Assembly (NCBI GenBank): GCA_030770425.1
Contig: JASJFT010000164.1
Coordinates: 1-64,000 of the forward strand
Origin: Darksidea phi
Taxonomy: Eukaryota > Ascomycota > Dothideomycetes > Pleosporales > Lentitheciaceae
Reading direction: 5' to 3'
DNA length: 64,000 nucleotides
The translations under genes and the position numbers were made by a program. The notes beneath the pieces are model-generated. The model made no database searches, was not told the DNA's origin, and was given only the letters and a program-made list of their open reading frames with translations. Below are positions 23,832-33,900 of this stretch, piece by piece. Every line of letters starts with the position of its first letter. Within the stretch, counting starts at the first letter, position 1.

Positions 23832-25475
23832 ATGTGGTACCTCGCAACAGGGACGGTGTTGCTGTCCGCCATCTATGTACGGAAACTGTTTCTCTATGCA
23901 TCTTCCAAACTGACGTTACAGGTTCTCCTTCTCGCAGTCTACCGCGTAGCACTGCATCCTCTACGCAGACACCCAGGTCCCCTGCTCTTCAAGATCACCG
24001 ACTGGCTCAACGTCTACCACTCTTTCAAGGGCGATCGCTACCTGGTCCTCGCAGAGCTGCACAAGCGCTATGGACCGATTGTGCGCTTCGGCCCCAATCG
24101 CATCTCGTTTTGCACCGCCAGCGCTCTCCAATCTATATATGGCGTCCGCGCAAACACGCGCAAGGCAGATTGGTATCGCATCTGGGAGATGCTGTTTGGC
24201 GCTGCGAGCACTGCCACCATCTTAGACCGGAAAGTCCACGCTAAGAGAAAGCGGATCTTGCAACTGGGCTTCTCCGAGCGTGCATTAAGCGAGGTTGAAC
24301 ATGTACTGCTCCGCAATACGAATGAGTTCTGCAACATCCTGCTCGACGATTCGACCAAGCATGCGGTTGATGAAAAGGGCTGGGGGCCTGCAAGAAACCT
24401 GAGCTTGATGGTCGGGTATCTAACTTTCGACAACATGGGCGAAATGGTGTTCAGCAAGAGCTTCGGAATGCAGCATCGCGATACCAACCGCGCGTTCCTT
24501 GGCCTCAGCATGGACGCACTGCGCGGACTGAATACCGTCGCCTTCATCCCGCTGCTCATGAAGATGAAGCTTCACATCCTGTTCTTCTCCGAAGTCAACG
24601 ATGGCATGATCAAGTACAAGGACTACTGCGCAGACCAGTCGGACGAGCGCATTGCGCGATCTGGAGAGCTCCAGCACCCGGATATCTGGACTCGAATTAT
24701 CAATGGCAAAGACCCCATTACGGGGGATTCATTCACATCGGAAGATCTGCAGTCGGAAGCCGCCATCCTAGTATCAGTCGCCTCGCACCCCATGCGCATT
24801 ACCGTCAGTGCCCTGACCCACTATCTGCTAGACCGCCCAGACTGCATGCAGAAGCTAGTCCGCGAACTACGGGATAACTTTCAAGATGTGGAAGAGATCC
24901 GCGTGGGGAACAAACTGAAGGCGTGCAGCTACCTGCGAGCATGCATTACAGAAACGCTGCGTCTCAGCCCCAGCATTCCAGGCATCCCATTACGCACAGC
25001 GCGGAAAGGCGGCGTCGTCGTGGAAGGCGAGTTCTTCCCGGAAGGTACCGACGTCGGAGTCGCAACCTATGCACTCCAGCACAGCGAGGACTACATAGCC
25101 GAGCCGTTTGAGTTCGTTCCTGAAAGGTGGCTACCGGCCGCTCCCGACGGGACGGCGTCCAAACACCAGACGGTTGAGGCGCAGGGCAAAGCCAACGAGG
25201 CCTTTTGCGCATTTAGCCTCGGCCCAGACGGCTGTTTAGGGCAGGCCATGGTGTATCAGCACACCAGCATAATCGTGGCTCGCATGCTGTGGGCCTTTGA
25301 GATGAGACGGACCGAGGGCCGCGACGAAGAGCAGGGCCGTATTGGTAAGGCGCGAGAGTGGGCACAGGGCGGCGAATATCCGATGAACGACAAGTTTGCT
25401 GCGGAGGGCGATGGGCCGTGGGTGCAGGTCAGAAAGCGGTCTGATGCATGGGATGGACGTTGTGGGCAATTTTGA
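23832..25475 (+). CDS. Cytochrome P450 with atypical I-helix
   Basis: Single uninterrupted 547-aa frame. N-terminal membrane anchor, then HPLRRHPGP (proline hinge), E374-T-L-R377 (ExxR), FVPERW, and heme loop FSLGPDGCLG with ligand Cys468. All structural landmarks of a microsomal P450 are present. The I-helix groove that normally reads (A/G)GxD/ET instead reads A317-S-H319-P320-M, so both the acid and the oxygen-activating Thr are replaced. The residue usually Arg two before the heme Cys is Asp. Family members hydroxylate or oxidise hydrophobic substrates with O2; this one may use non-standard chemistry (rearrangement, dehydration, or substrate-assisted protonation) or be inactive. It diverges from the UbiA-type gene, so terpenoid tailoring is the best guess. 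Lack of introns is unusual for the group. Confidence 0.85.
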   Translation: MWYLATGTVLLSAIYVRKLFLYASSKLTLQVLLLAVYRVALHPLRRHPGPLLFKITDWLNVYHSFKGDRYLVLAELHKRYGPIVRFGPNRISFCTASALQSIYGVRANTRKADWYRIWEMLFGAASTATILDRKVHAKRKRILQLGFSERALSEVEHVLLRNTNEFCNILLDDSTKHAVDEKGWGPARNLSLMVGYLTFDNMGEMVFSKSFGMQHRDTNRAFLGLSMDALRGLNTVAFIPLLMKMKLHILFFSEVNDGMIKYKDYCADQSDERIARSGELQHPDIWTRIINGKDPITGDSFTSEDLQSEAAILVSVASHPMRITVSALTHYLLDRPDCMQKLVRELRDNFQDVEEIRVGNKLKACSYLRACITETLRLSPSIPGIPLRTARKGGVVVEGEFFPEGTDVGVATYALQHSEDYIAEPFEFVPERWLPAAPDGTASKHQTVEAQGKANEAFCAFSLGPDGCLGQAMVYQHTSIIVARMLWAFEMRRTEGRDEEQGRIGKAREWAQGGEYPMNDKFAAEGDGPWVQVRKRSDAWDGRCGQF

Positions 25476-25707
25476 ATGCTTAGTCAGCAGTAGCATTTTG
25501 GGGCTAGCGGCTGACAGGCATCGTCATTCTCTTCGGTGACCGAGGCGAGGCCAAGCGGGAGGCTAGCAGGGGTGTGCCGCAGCCGTCGCCTGCAGTCCAT
25601 CCTTGGCAAAACCACGCCCGGCAGATATGTACAGTAGTTTCTTTGAACCGTCATGTAAGGATCGAATCGAACTGAATCGCATCCTAAGCATCTTAGTGGC
25701 GTCGGCC

Positions 25708-27327
25708 ATGTTCAACTCGGCACCGTTGACGGCCTCGGTGGCAGGCGTGGGCGCGCACCTGTTGTACTTCATCCGCGGCGAGCACCATGATAACGCTCCG
25801 CGCCTTGCGGCCCTCATTCCCACCGCCTGGAGCGCCCTCCTCTTCACATCTCTATCGCGCGGCTCAACATGGCCTCAAGCTGCGCTAAACGCAACGCTGC
25901 TGCTCACGAGCTTCGCCGCCGGCCTCTTCTCCTCGATGCTCGTCTACCGACTGTTCTTCCACCCCTTGCGCGCCGTCCCAGGCCCAACACTGGCCAAAGC
26001 AACCAAGTTCTGGCACAGCTTCAAGCTCTCCAATCTGCAGAACCAGGAGGTCCTCGAAGCGCTCCACAAGCAGTACGGAGACATGGTCCGCATCGGCCCG
26101 AACGAAGTCGTTGTTTTCAGAGCCGACGGCGTTCCCGCTGTCCACGGGCCGGGCTCCAAGTGCATCAAGGCGCCTTGGTACGACATGCTCCAGAAAGACC
26201 GCTCGATACACGCGACCCGGAAGCCGCCTCTACACCAGGCACGTCGTAAGATCTGGGACCAGGGCTTTGGCATGAAAGCACTGCGTTCGTACCAGGAGCG
26301 AGTCAAGACACATGTCGACCGGCTGAGTGCTAACATCGGAAAACGACTCGGCGAGCCGATCAACTGTACTCAGCTTTTTTTGTTCTTTGGCTTCGACGTA
26401 ATGGGCGACACGGCATTTGGGTCTGGCTTCGGCATGCTGGAGAGCAACGAGGAGCACCCCATTGTCCAGATCATGCGAGGCGGAATATATATCATCGGTC
26501 GACTGACGCCGATTCCCTGGCTGGTGACTGTCCTGACCTCTCTTCCTGGCGCAAACGCAGACTTCAAGAAGCTCGAAGCATATGCAGAAGAGAGCATACG
26601 GAAGCGCGCGAAAATGGACAGAGACGAGGACGATGTCATGTCGAAGCTGATTTCTGCGGCTCGCTCACCGTCGGACCCCAGCGAGATCGACATGCACTAC
26701 CTCGGAGGCGACGCGATGGTCATCATTATTGCCGGGTCAGACACCGTGTCCATCGCGCTGACGTTCTTGTTCTACCACCTCGCGCTGCTACCAGAGCACG
26801 TCGCCAAATTGCGCGAGGAGCTGAGGGACGTGGACATGGCCGACAACCGCGCACTCCAATCTTTGACCCATCTCAATGCTCTCATCAACGAGACACTGCG
26901 CCTCTATCCCCCAGTCATCACTGCACCCCTTCGCCAAACTCCACCAGAAGGCCTCAAAATCGGCGACAACTTCATCCCCGGAAACGTTACTATTTCGACG
27001 CCGTTGTGGAGTCTTGGCCGCTTAGAGAGCAGCTACGTGCGCGCCTCCGAGTTCCTCCCAGAGCGGTGGTACGCAGGCTCCGACATGATCAAAGACGCTA
27101 GAGGATACGCGCCTTTCATGAGCGGCGCACACAGTTGCTTGGGGAAGCAGCTGGCACTCATCGAGCTGCGGCTTGTGACGGCGCGATTGGTCACGCAGTA
27201 CGACTTTAGTTTTGCGCAACGGAGCAACGAGCGCGAGACAGTGTCGGACATCAAGGACTGCTTCACGGCCTTGCCGGGGCCATTGCGACTGGTTTTTGTG
27301 GAACGGCGTCAGGAACATGTTACCTAG
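25708..27327 (+). CDS. Cytochrome P450 (benzoate-4-monooxygenase-like class)
   Basis: Intronless 539-aa frame from ATG 25708; an in-frame ATG at 25627 would add 27 residues, but the family usually starts near the hydrophobic MFNSAPL segment. Three N-terminal hydrophobic stretches and an FIRGEHH motif are typical of this fungal class. Downstream are FFHPLRAVPGP, I-helix AGSDTV (acid and Thr intact), ETLR (ExxR), FLPERW and heme loop FMSGAHSCLG with ligand Cys about residue 477. It is therefore expected to be a normal monooxygenase. It follows the atypical P450 by 232 bp in the same direction, likely acting on the same pathway intermediate. Intact. Confidence 0.9.
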   Translation: MFNSAPLTASVAGVGAHLLYFIRGEHHDNAPRLAALIPTAWSALLFTSLSRGSTWPQAALNATLLLTSFAAGLFSSMLVYRLFFHPLRAVPGPTLAKATKFWHSFKLSNLQNQEVLEALHKQYGDMVRIGPNEVVVFRADGVPAVHGPGSKCIKAPWYDMLQKDRSIHATRKPPLHQARRKIWDQGFGMKALRSYQERVKTHVDRLSANIGKRLGEPINCTQLFLFFGFDVMGDTAFGSGFGMLESNEEHPIVQIMRGGIYIIGRLTPIPWLVTVLTSLPGANADFKKLEAYAEESIRKRAKMDRDEDDVMSKLISAARSPSDPSEIDMHYLGGDAMVIIIAGSDTVSIALTFLFYHLALLPEHVAKLREELRDVDMADNRALQSLTHLNALINETLRLYPPVITAPLRQTPPEGLKIGDNFIPGNVTISTPLWSLGRLESSYVRASEFLPERWYAGSDMIKDARGYAPFMSGAHSCLGKQLALIELRLVTARLVTQYDFSFAQRSNERETVSDIKDCFTALPGPLRLVFVERRQEHVT

Positions 27328-28190
27328 GACAATACCACATGCATCTTCTCTTCCCAAAAAAGTCGACCGAGATGATGATCCACAGTAGTGTTCCTATTTT
27401 GGGGATTTCCATTTCCAGAGCTCGTAGAAACCCCGGCTGCCAAACGTGGCCTCCGGCCGTTGGGCCTTTGCCGACGGCACAGAACCAAATTGGACTGATG
27501 GCTGCATGATCTTACTAGAGAAGGCAGTAAGCAAGCAAGTAAGTAATAAATGCGTCCGGAGCACACCGGCAAATTCCGTGCGTGTGTCGCGACGTCGGGG
27601 TGTACATACATCGACTAGCGTACACGCCAAGCCTAGCGTGCAGCCCCCTCGCAGCCTGAGTGGCTCGGTATGCGAAACCAGACCCGGCGGCTTAAATCAT
27701 CCTTCTCGGCAGGCTCTAGGCTAGGTATCTGCCTGCACGTGCATCCGCTCTGGCTTGCGCCCCCGTCTGCCCACTGCGCCCTCGCCATAAGCGCCCTACC
27801 CTATGCTGGCCTGAAATGCCCCATGCACACAAAGTTGCTGTGGCTGGTCTAATCAACGGCTATTGCCCGGCTGGCCTAATCAACGGCTATGCCCATCGTT
27901 CTCCGGTACTACAGTACCGTAGCTCAAGTCTCCGATACCGACTCCAAGGCGGGCCACGATCGCCTACCTCCTCGCGCAGCACAGGGATATAGATTACGGC
28001 GTCAGCAGGGGTCGCAGGGCCGACCGCCTTGCCCGGGTTGTAAGAAAGCCATGCATGCTGCGCTGCATATCGACCACCCCGCGAACACGCGCCTCCTTCT
28101 CGTCTTTCCTCTCCGCCCTGGCCTCTGATCCAGCATCGCATCGGGTACGTGCGCGCCTGCTTCAACAAAGCAAAGGCAAAAGAACAAGAC
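27328..28190. other. Intergenic region with short tandem duplication
   Basis: Holds the P450 3' flank and the promoter of the PTH11-like gene. The only structure seen is an imperfect tandem repeat of about 26 bp (27842-27893). No gene recognised. Confidence 0.5.
27842..27893. repeat. Imperfect tandem repeat, two units of about 26 bp
   Basis: GGCTGGTCTAATCAACGGCT and GGCTGGCCTAATCAACGGCT, each followed by AT(T)GCC, occur back to back about 300 bp upstream of the PTH11-like start. A duplicated regulator site is possible. Confidence 0.85.
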
Positions 28191-29317
28191 ATGCCCGCGT
28201 CCTCGATGCTGCCCGCGAACCTGCCGCCCGACGAAGACAGGACGCTGCTACCGCTCGCGACGACCTGCGTCTTCACGCCTCTCGCTCTGCTCGTGGTGTC
28301 GTTCCGGCTCGTCGCGCGGTGGAAGGCAAATGGCCTCAAACTGGATGATTACTCCATGATAGCTGCCATGGTGCGTTGCCCTCTCTCCTCGCGTGCCCTT
28401 CCTAACGCCTAAAAGATATGCGCAATCACAAACCTCCCCTTCACAATCGTCGGCTCGCAACATGGCGTCGGCCGTCACGCCTATTACCTCGATCTAGCCG
28501 ACATAATCGTCGCCGTAAAAACGCTAGTCGTCGGCGAATTCTTCCTCCTCCTCGGCCTCATGTTCGTCAAGGTCTCTGTGCTGCTCTTCCTTCTGACCAT
28601 CAGCGGGACGAATCGCTGGCTGCGATGGGCGCTACAGGGCAACCTCGTGCTGATTGTGACGTCTACAACCGCCTTCTGCTTCGTCATTTGGCTGCAATGC
28701 ACGCCCGTTGAGGGAAACTGGGACCCCACGGTGCCGGGGCGCAAGTGCATAGATCTGAAGGAGTTCATGGACGCCACGTATGTGCTGAGCGCTATCACTA
28801 TCTTTACGGATTTTGTGTGTGCGCTGACGCCGCTGCCCATCATTTGGAGGCTGAACATGAACACGAAGACGAAGATTGGGATTATGAGTGTGATTGCGCT
28901 GGGATTACTGTGAGTATAATATGCCTATTCGTTTAGAGCATGGACAACGCGTTGTACCCTGGACATAGCTAACCAAACAACAGCGCCGCCGCTTCCTCGG
29001 TTGTCCGTATCGCGCTCGTAAAAGACTTCAAGAATTCTCGTGTTGATCCGACGTTTGCGCTCCTCTATGTCGGCGTCTGGACGCTCATCGAGCTGCATAT
29101 AGCTATTATTGTTGCCTCGCTCCCTCCGTGTCGCGCCCTCTTCCTCCGCATGCTCGCAAGCTTGCGCGGCAAGACTTTCCATGATAGCAACGGGTCTAGT
29201 GGCGCGCCATCCAATGGCGGCATCGAGTTGAAGCGAAGCGTAATGGTGACATCGGAAAGGAATCCGGCCGGCAGTGAAGGATATCTGCGGATGGAGGACG
29301 AGTTTCGAGGAGCGTAA
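28191..29317 (+). CDS. PTH11/SAT4-like seven-helix membrane protein (rhodopsin-like domain)
   Basis: Three exons, 28191-28370, 28416-28909 and 28984-29317, give 335 aa; introns are 45 and 74 bp. The hydrophobic profile shows about seven helices. Landmarks of the fungal family are present: FRLVARWKANGLKLDDYSM in the first loop, FVKVSVLLFLLTI, a W.QCTPVEGNWDP segment and VCALTPLPIIWRLNMNTKTK. These proteins resemble PTH11-type receptors but lack the CFEM domain here. Many occur in or beside secondary-metabolite clusters without an assigned function. The polar C-terminal tail lies in the cytosol. It sits in cluster A between the P450s and the UstYa gene. Either a receptor or an accessory membrane protein. 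Confidence 0.85.
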
Positions 29318-30887
29318 TAGTAGGGAGGTTGAAAACAGGTTTTACTGCGATCATGTTGATCCGGTTGCCTTATATTCAGGATTTCTCTGAGACCATGAAT
29401 CGATAGAGTAATTATTACTTTGCGTGAGCTCGCCGCTGAAAATAGATTTACCAGAGGCGATATATAGAGCAAGAATATATCTTAGACTCGGTACTTAAGT
29501 TCTTCCTGGTATAGGCTGTGGGCGACTCGTGGGCGCGGGGCGGGCGGGCGGCCAGCATCCTCACCTCACTCCCTGAATCCAAATGATCGTCAAACTATCG
29601 CCGTAAACGCCTAGCCAACCAGGGTTGTCATGCGTTTCGATGAACGATTAATGCATTCCTCCACCACAGCCATCAGCAGCTTTTGCATGTTGAATTTTCT
29701 CACCCTTTTGATAGTGCTTCAGGACCCAAGGGTGCTGTTCGACCCCGTGGAGGGACAATTTCTTTTGCGGATCAATAACTAGTAGCTTCAGTCGTGTTAG
29801 AAGGACATGCTGCGACTATAAGGCGAGCCCGTTGCTCTCTCGTCAGATATTGAATGAGGAACCGTTTACCATTACGGCTATATTCTCAGTCTCCGCATTC
29901 TAGAAACTACCCCCATCGCCTCCACCCGCTGGCGCGCGCGTCGCCGAGAACCGAGAAGTTAAAAGGAACAAGCCCCTACTACATCTCTCGCAAAGATAGT
30001 GCCCTCGGGGATTGGAGCTATCACTCATGTCACTACAACACTATAAGTCACCTCGTCCTATCAAGACGAACCTCGATCGCAATTAACCTGAACCTCACCC
30101 CCAACTTCACTAACATATCAGCATAATCCCAATACCAGCGGTATTTTGACTAACCAGGTACTGGGCTGGCCGAGGCGGAGAAAGTGCTCAAGGCAACGAG
30201 AATACTGGACAGGACGATGGCGGAGCACATCATCTAGTCATTCTAGTCAGCAATGTCATATTGCTAGATCCAAAGGGGTTTCACCTTTTTTTCGGATGGA
30301 GAGGCAAAATTTCTGATAGAATGGCAATGGTGTCTGCTGGCAAGATCAGATGGGAGAGCCGAGTTATATTTATACTTTAGATTCTAGGAGCAGAAGTAGG
30401 CCTGCCCTTGATCCCACGGCTCTAGCCCGCGTGTTCCAGGCTATGAATCAACTAATCCTGACTCTAATGTATGCACGATCAGCAGGTCCGTGTTACGGTT
30501 ATGGAAGGTCGGACTAGCCTGATAATCGACGACTCCGAACGCGATTGCCGGTGCTATTCAGCAGGAAGATGCTCAGAACGCTAAGCCCAATGTGGCTTTA
30601 TAGCACGAACTTTAGTGCCGCCGCCCCCCGCGCAACTTCTCACCGCATACTCAGTCACCCTTGAACAGATTCGGCTAAATAACTGACCACACTGCGCGAG
30701 ATTGCTGACGCCATCCATACTCGCTACGCTGTTGATGATTTGAAATCTTAGCGGGCTGTCCAATTACCATTCTTCATAAGCATTTGGTACTCCAACCCAA
30801 ACATTAAGGTTCCCACCCCGTGTGTATCCCGCTTCTCGACCAAACCCTCTGGATTTTCAATTATTGTCCTTCCCTATCCTTTATAAA
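29318..30887. other. Intergenic region
   Basis: 1.57 kb between the PTH11-like and UstYa genes. The longest plus-strand frame (29854-30126, 90 codons) has no motif. No short repetitive precursor-peptide gene with Kex2-type sites was seen. Confidence 0.5.
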
Positions 30888-31922
30888 ATGGAAGAAGAAA
30901 AGGAACATCTTTTGCGAGGAAGTCAAGAGGCCCAGAGCGACGTATTCATTCAGCCAAAATTCTACCCGTGGAGGCAACAGCCGTACCTGTACACCTACTT
31001 CTTTTTGCTGCACGTCGTACTTGTCTTATTACTGTGCACTGTTCCTCTAAGCCACTCTGGCTCTCCAGAAGAGAAAAGATTATATTGTAAGTGACCAGCT
31101 AGATATAGGGATTGGTTCCGACTTCAACCTAAGATTTGGAGACTGATCTGTTCGAAGCCCCAGCGATGGACTCAATCAGTTATGTTATAAAGAACGAACA
31201 CGCCGCCAATCATTCAGCCCATAGCGCATTCTCTGGGCCTCCAAATCGAGAGAATATACGTGCTTGGGATGATCTTATTCAACGTAACGCCCTCCAAGAC
31301 TTATTTACGATACCCGCCCATAGTACCGACTGGGATTTGATACTAACAGTATATGCTAGCGACCTCTTTCTCAGCTACTGAGCAAGAGTTAAGGCATTCA
31401 GGTGTCCAGGTGGAAGATGCAGTGGAGCTTCGCGCAGGAGGTTATCTTGCATCATTAGCAGTTTACCATCAAATTCACTGTCTGGTGTGTTGCGCACCCA
31501 TCCTTCTAGAATCCTTCACTATTCCATACTGATATTCAACATAGAGACAGTTTCGCCTTTTCTTGTATCAAGAGACATTCTATCCCAATCTAACACGGCC
31601 TGATCTACAGTATCTACAAGGACACTTGGGTTCGTTATCCTTTTCCAATCTTTCATCCTTGGCCAAAAGAAATCTCACTAATTTCTAAGATCATTGCATT
31701 GAATCGCTCCGACTCTTGGTCATGTGTACTGGAGATTTGAGCCTGTATACATTTACATGGGATGGTGTTTCCCTAACCTCAAATAAACCTCATGCACGGG
31801 TTAATGCGCCTAGGAAGTGTGTTGACTGGGAGAAGCTAGAAAATTGGAGTTTCAGCCGTAAAGTATCGTTACATCCGACACTGATTAGGGACGAGGGGAC
31901 CAGTGGAGAGCAAGTGGCATAG
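30888..31922 (+). CDS. UstYa-family (DUF3328) oxidase-like protein
   Basis: Five exons, 30888-31086, 31134-31283, 31360-31484, 31545-31629 and 31690-31922, give 263 aa. All four introns (47, 76, 60, 60 bp) have GT..AG ends and rejoin conserved blocks. Features in order: short cytosolic N-terminus, one membrane helix (YFFLLHVVLVLLLCTV), a SGPPNRENIRAWDDLI segment, then both diagnostic motifs, HQIHC and HLDHC, followed by TGDLSLYTFTWDG and a VDWEKLENW tail. UstYa proteins are copper- or metal-dependent oxidases that cyclise, hydroxylate or desaturate peptides in fungal RiPP clusters such as ustiloxin. Members also tailor non-peptide metabolites. It sits at the right edge of cluster A; no RiPP precursor is visible nearby. 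Apparently intact. Confidence 0.88.
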
Positions 31923-32348
31923 AGCTGCTGTTTTCAAGTAGCGAACAATGATCATGGGGATACGGAACATTCAAGATAGTTCTGTTTGAATGTATTTCCT
32001 TTTAGTACTCATAGTCCCGTTATCTTAACTGAGGACGGTGAATATTGTCAGCTAATTTTCCTTAGGTAGTCCGATATATCAAGTTTCCTTACTCTTATAC
32101 CAAATAATTGGCCGTTTTGGTCTTGCACCAGCAAGAAACGCAAGGTATAGTAAGATAAACCAAGCGCGGGAACGGAATTTCTTAGCCCCAGTAACTGAAC
32201 ACCGCTCACCCGAGGTGAAGCCACTGTGGCTAGTACCGCTGGATGCGGTACTCGGACCGCCCGGGCGCTGCGCGCAAGACAGTTTGTCCGTCCCTACCCA
32301 ACTACAGCTGCGTCTACACCCATTTTAACCTCAGATGTAGAACTCCAC

Positions 32349-32392
32349 GTGCGTGCGTGCGTGCGTGCGCGCGCGTGTGTGTTTTTGTGTGT
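32349..32392. repeat. GTGC/GC/GT microsatellite
   Basis: A run of CGTG units grading into GC and GT dinucleotides, interrupted once by TTTT. Confidence 0.9.
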
Positions 32393-32490
32393 ACGGCTGA
32401 AGAGCCTGCTCATGAACCGTGGATGACTTTGGCTGGCTACCAAGCTTGATAATAACTCTTCTTAACAGTTATACTTCCAGTATGGGCATC

Positions 32491-32585
32491 AAGGGGCCTA
32501 TCTATACGAATAGTTCGTTCATTTTCACTACTTATTCAGTGAATCGAATCAAATCAGACTTGGTAATCAGTCTTTATTATTCAAG
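32491..32585 (+). repeat. Dispersed repeat, copy 1 (possible transposon end)
   Basis: Starts AAGGGGCCTATCTATACGAA and includes GAATCGAATCAAATC and a TAATCAGTCTTTATTATTCAAG-like end. It matches 49697-49813 in the same orientation with transitions and small indels. It lies at the left edge of the AT-rich RIP-like block, as an element terminus would. Confidence 0.65.
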
Positions 32586-32639
32586 GTACTGAATCCTCTA
32601 CTTCTTTCAAGAGCGGTTTCCCCTCCCAACTATAATCAG

Positions 32640-33900
32640 CCTATTCTTTGAGTATGGTGGCTCCTATCCTATAGATTAGGGAGAACCACTTCTACTAAGC
32701 TAATCTAGTTATCTTTCTAAAGGCCGTAGTAAAAACTTTCAAGGCTATTCTTATAAGCGAGTTGAAGGAGTATAAGCAAGTTCTCGAGTATATAAAGTAT
32801 ACAACCGGGATATACTAATCTATAGTAAGTCTTATACGCTTAACTTAAAATTAACCCTTACTCTTAACGAGTATATATACTTACGGGGCGTTTATAATAA
32901 GTAGAATATATCTTCTATAATTTAGTACTATAATAGAGACTATTAGCTTAGAAGCTCTAAATTATCTAGTATAATTATAGATTTCTAGAAGAGTTATAAC
33001 TTTAGATAATAGAGTCGGATTATCGTTATTATAGTTATTAATTAGGTTAGTAGTTCGACCTTTTCCTAGAGCTTAATAAGAGGATAGATATATTACTAGC
33101 TAATTTCTATAAAATATTTCGTAATTATAGTAGATTTTCGACTAGAGAAGCGTAGTAATACTTTTATAGGCCTTATATTTCGTTAGAATACTAAGTATTA
33201 TACTCTATATAAATAAAACTTTTTATATTTAATAAGAACCTATCTTCTTACCTAATATCTTATACCTCTTCGATACTATCTACGATAACTAAGTCTATAA
33301 ATAAGAGTTCTTAGAGTTTATTTAAACTTAATTATTCTATATTTTCGTTATTATAAGTAGAAAGGGTAAATAATTAGCTCCTACTATACCCCTACTATAA
33401 ACGTCTAGAATAAATAGTATTACGAAGTAATACTAGGATTATAGCTTATAATAGAAGATAGTATATAGTATAAACTTACTAAGTATAGCTACTAGTTTTA
33501 ATATCGGCTAGAAACGGCCCGGAATTTTACTATTAGTCTAGTATTATACTATATTAAAACTCTACTCTATCTTAATAGACCCTTATAAACTATAATAATA
33601 TAAACTTCTTATATATCCTAGAAGATAACCCGTAGTACCTATCTATAGTACTAAATATTATAGTAATTATATAAGGAACTATTCTTATATAGCCGTATAA
33701 TAATATATTTTATAAGTAAGCGGCTAATATAAGTAAGTAGCTAATCTTATTAACTTTTTATAATATATTATTTATTAACTCTTATAGCTTAACTAACTAT
33801 TATTTAATTACCTTATAATAAAGTAGATATCTCCCTAGCTATCTTAGCTATTAATTAGAATTAGATCTAGAGTATTAATCTTACTATATCTATATTTAAC
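32640..33900. repeat. AT-rich RIP-like degenerate DNA
   Basis: Composition shifts sharply to A+T. TA dinucleotides are very abundant and CA/TG scarce, and stops occur in all frames. This is the signature expected of RIP acting on repeats. Unlike the next segment, no protein family could be read through the mutations; it may belong to the same or a nested element. Confidence 0.75.

Noticed and set aside
25603..25707. Upstream extension of the second P450
   Set aside because: The longer frame begins with TTG; ATG 25708 gives the usual family N-terminus, although ATG 25627 remains possible.
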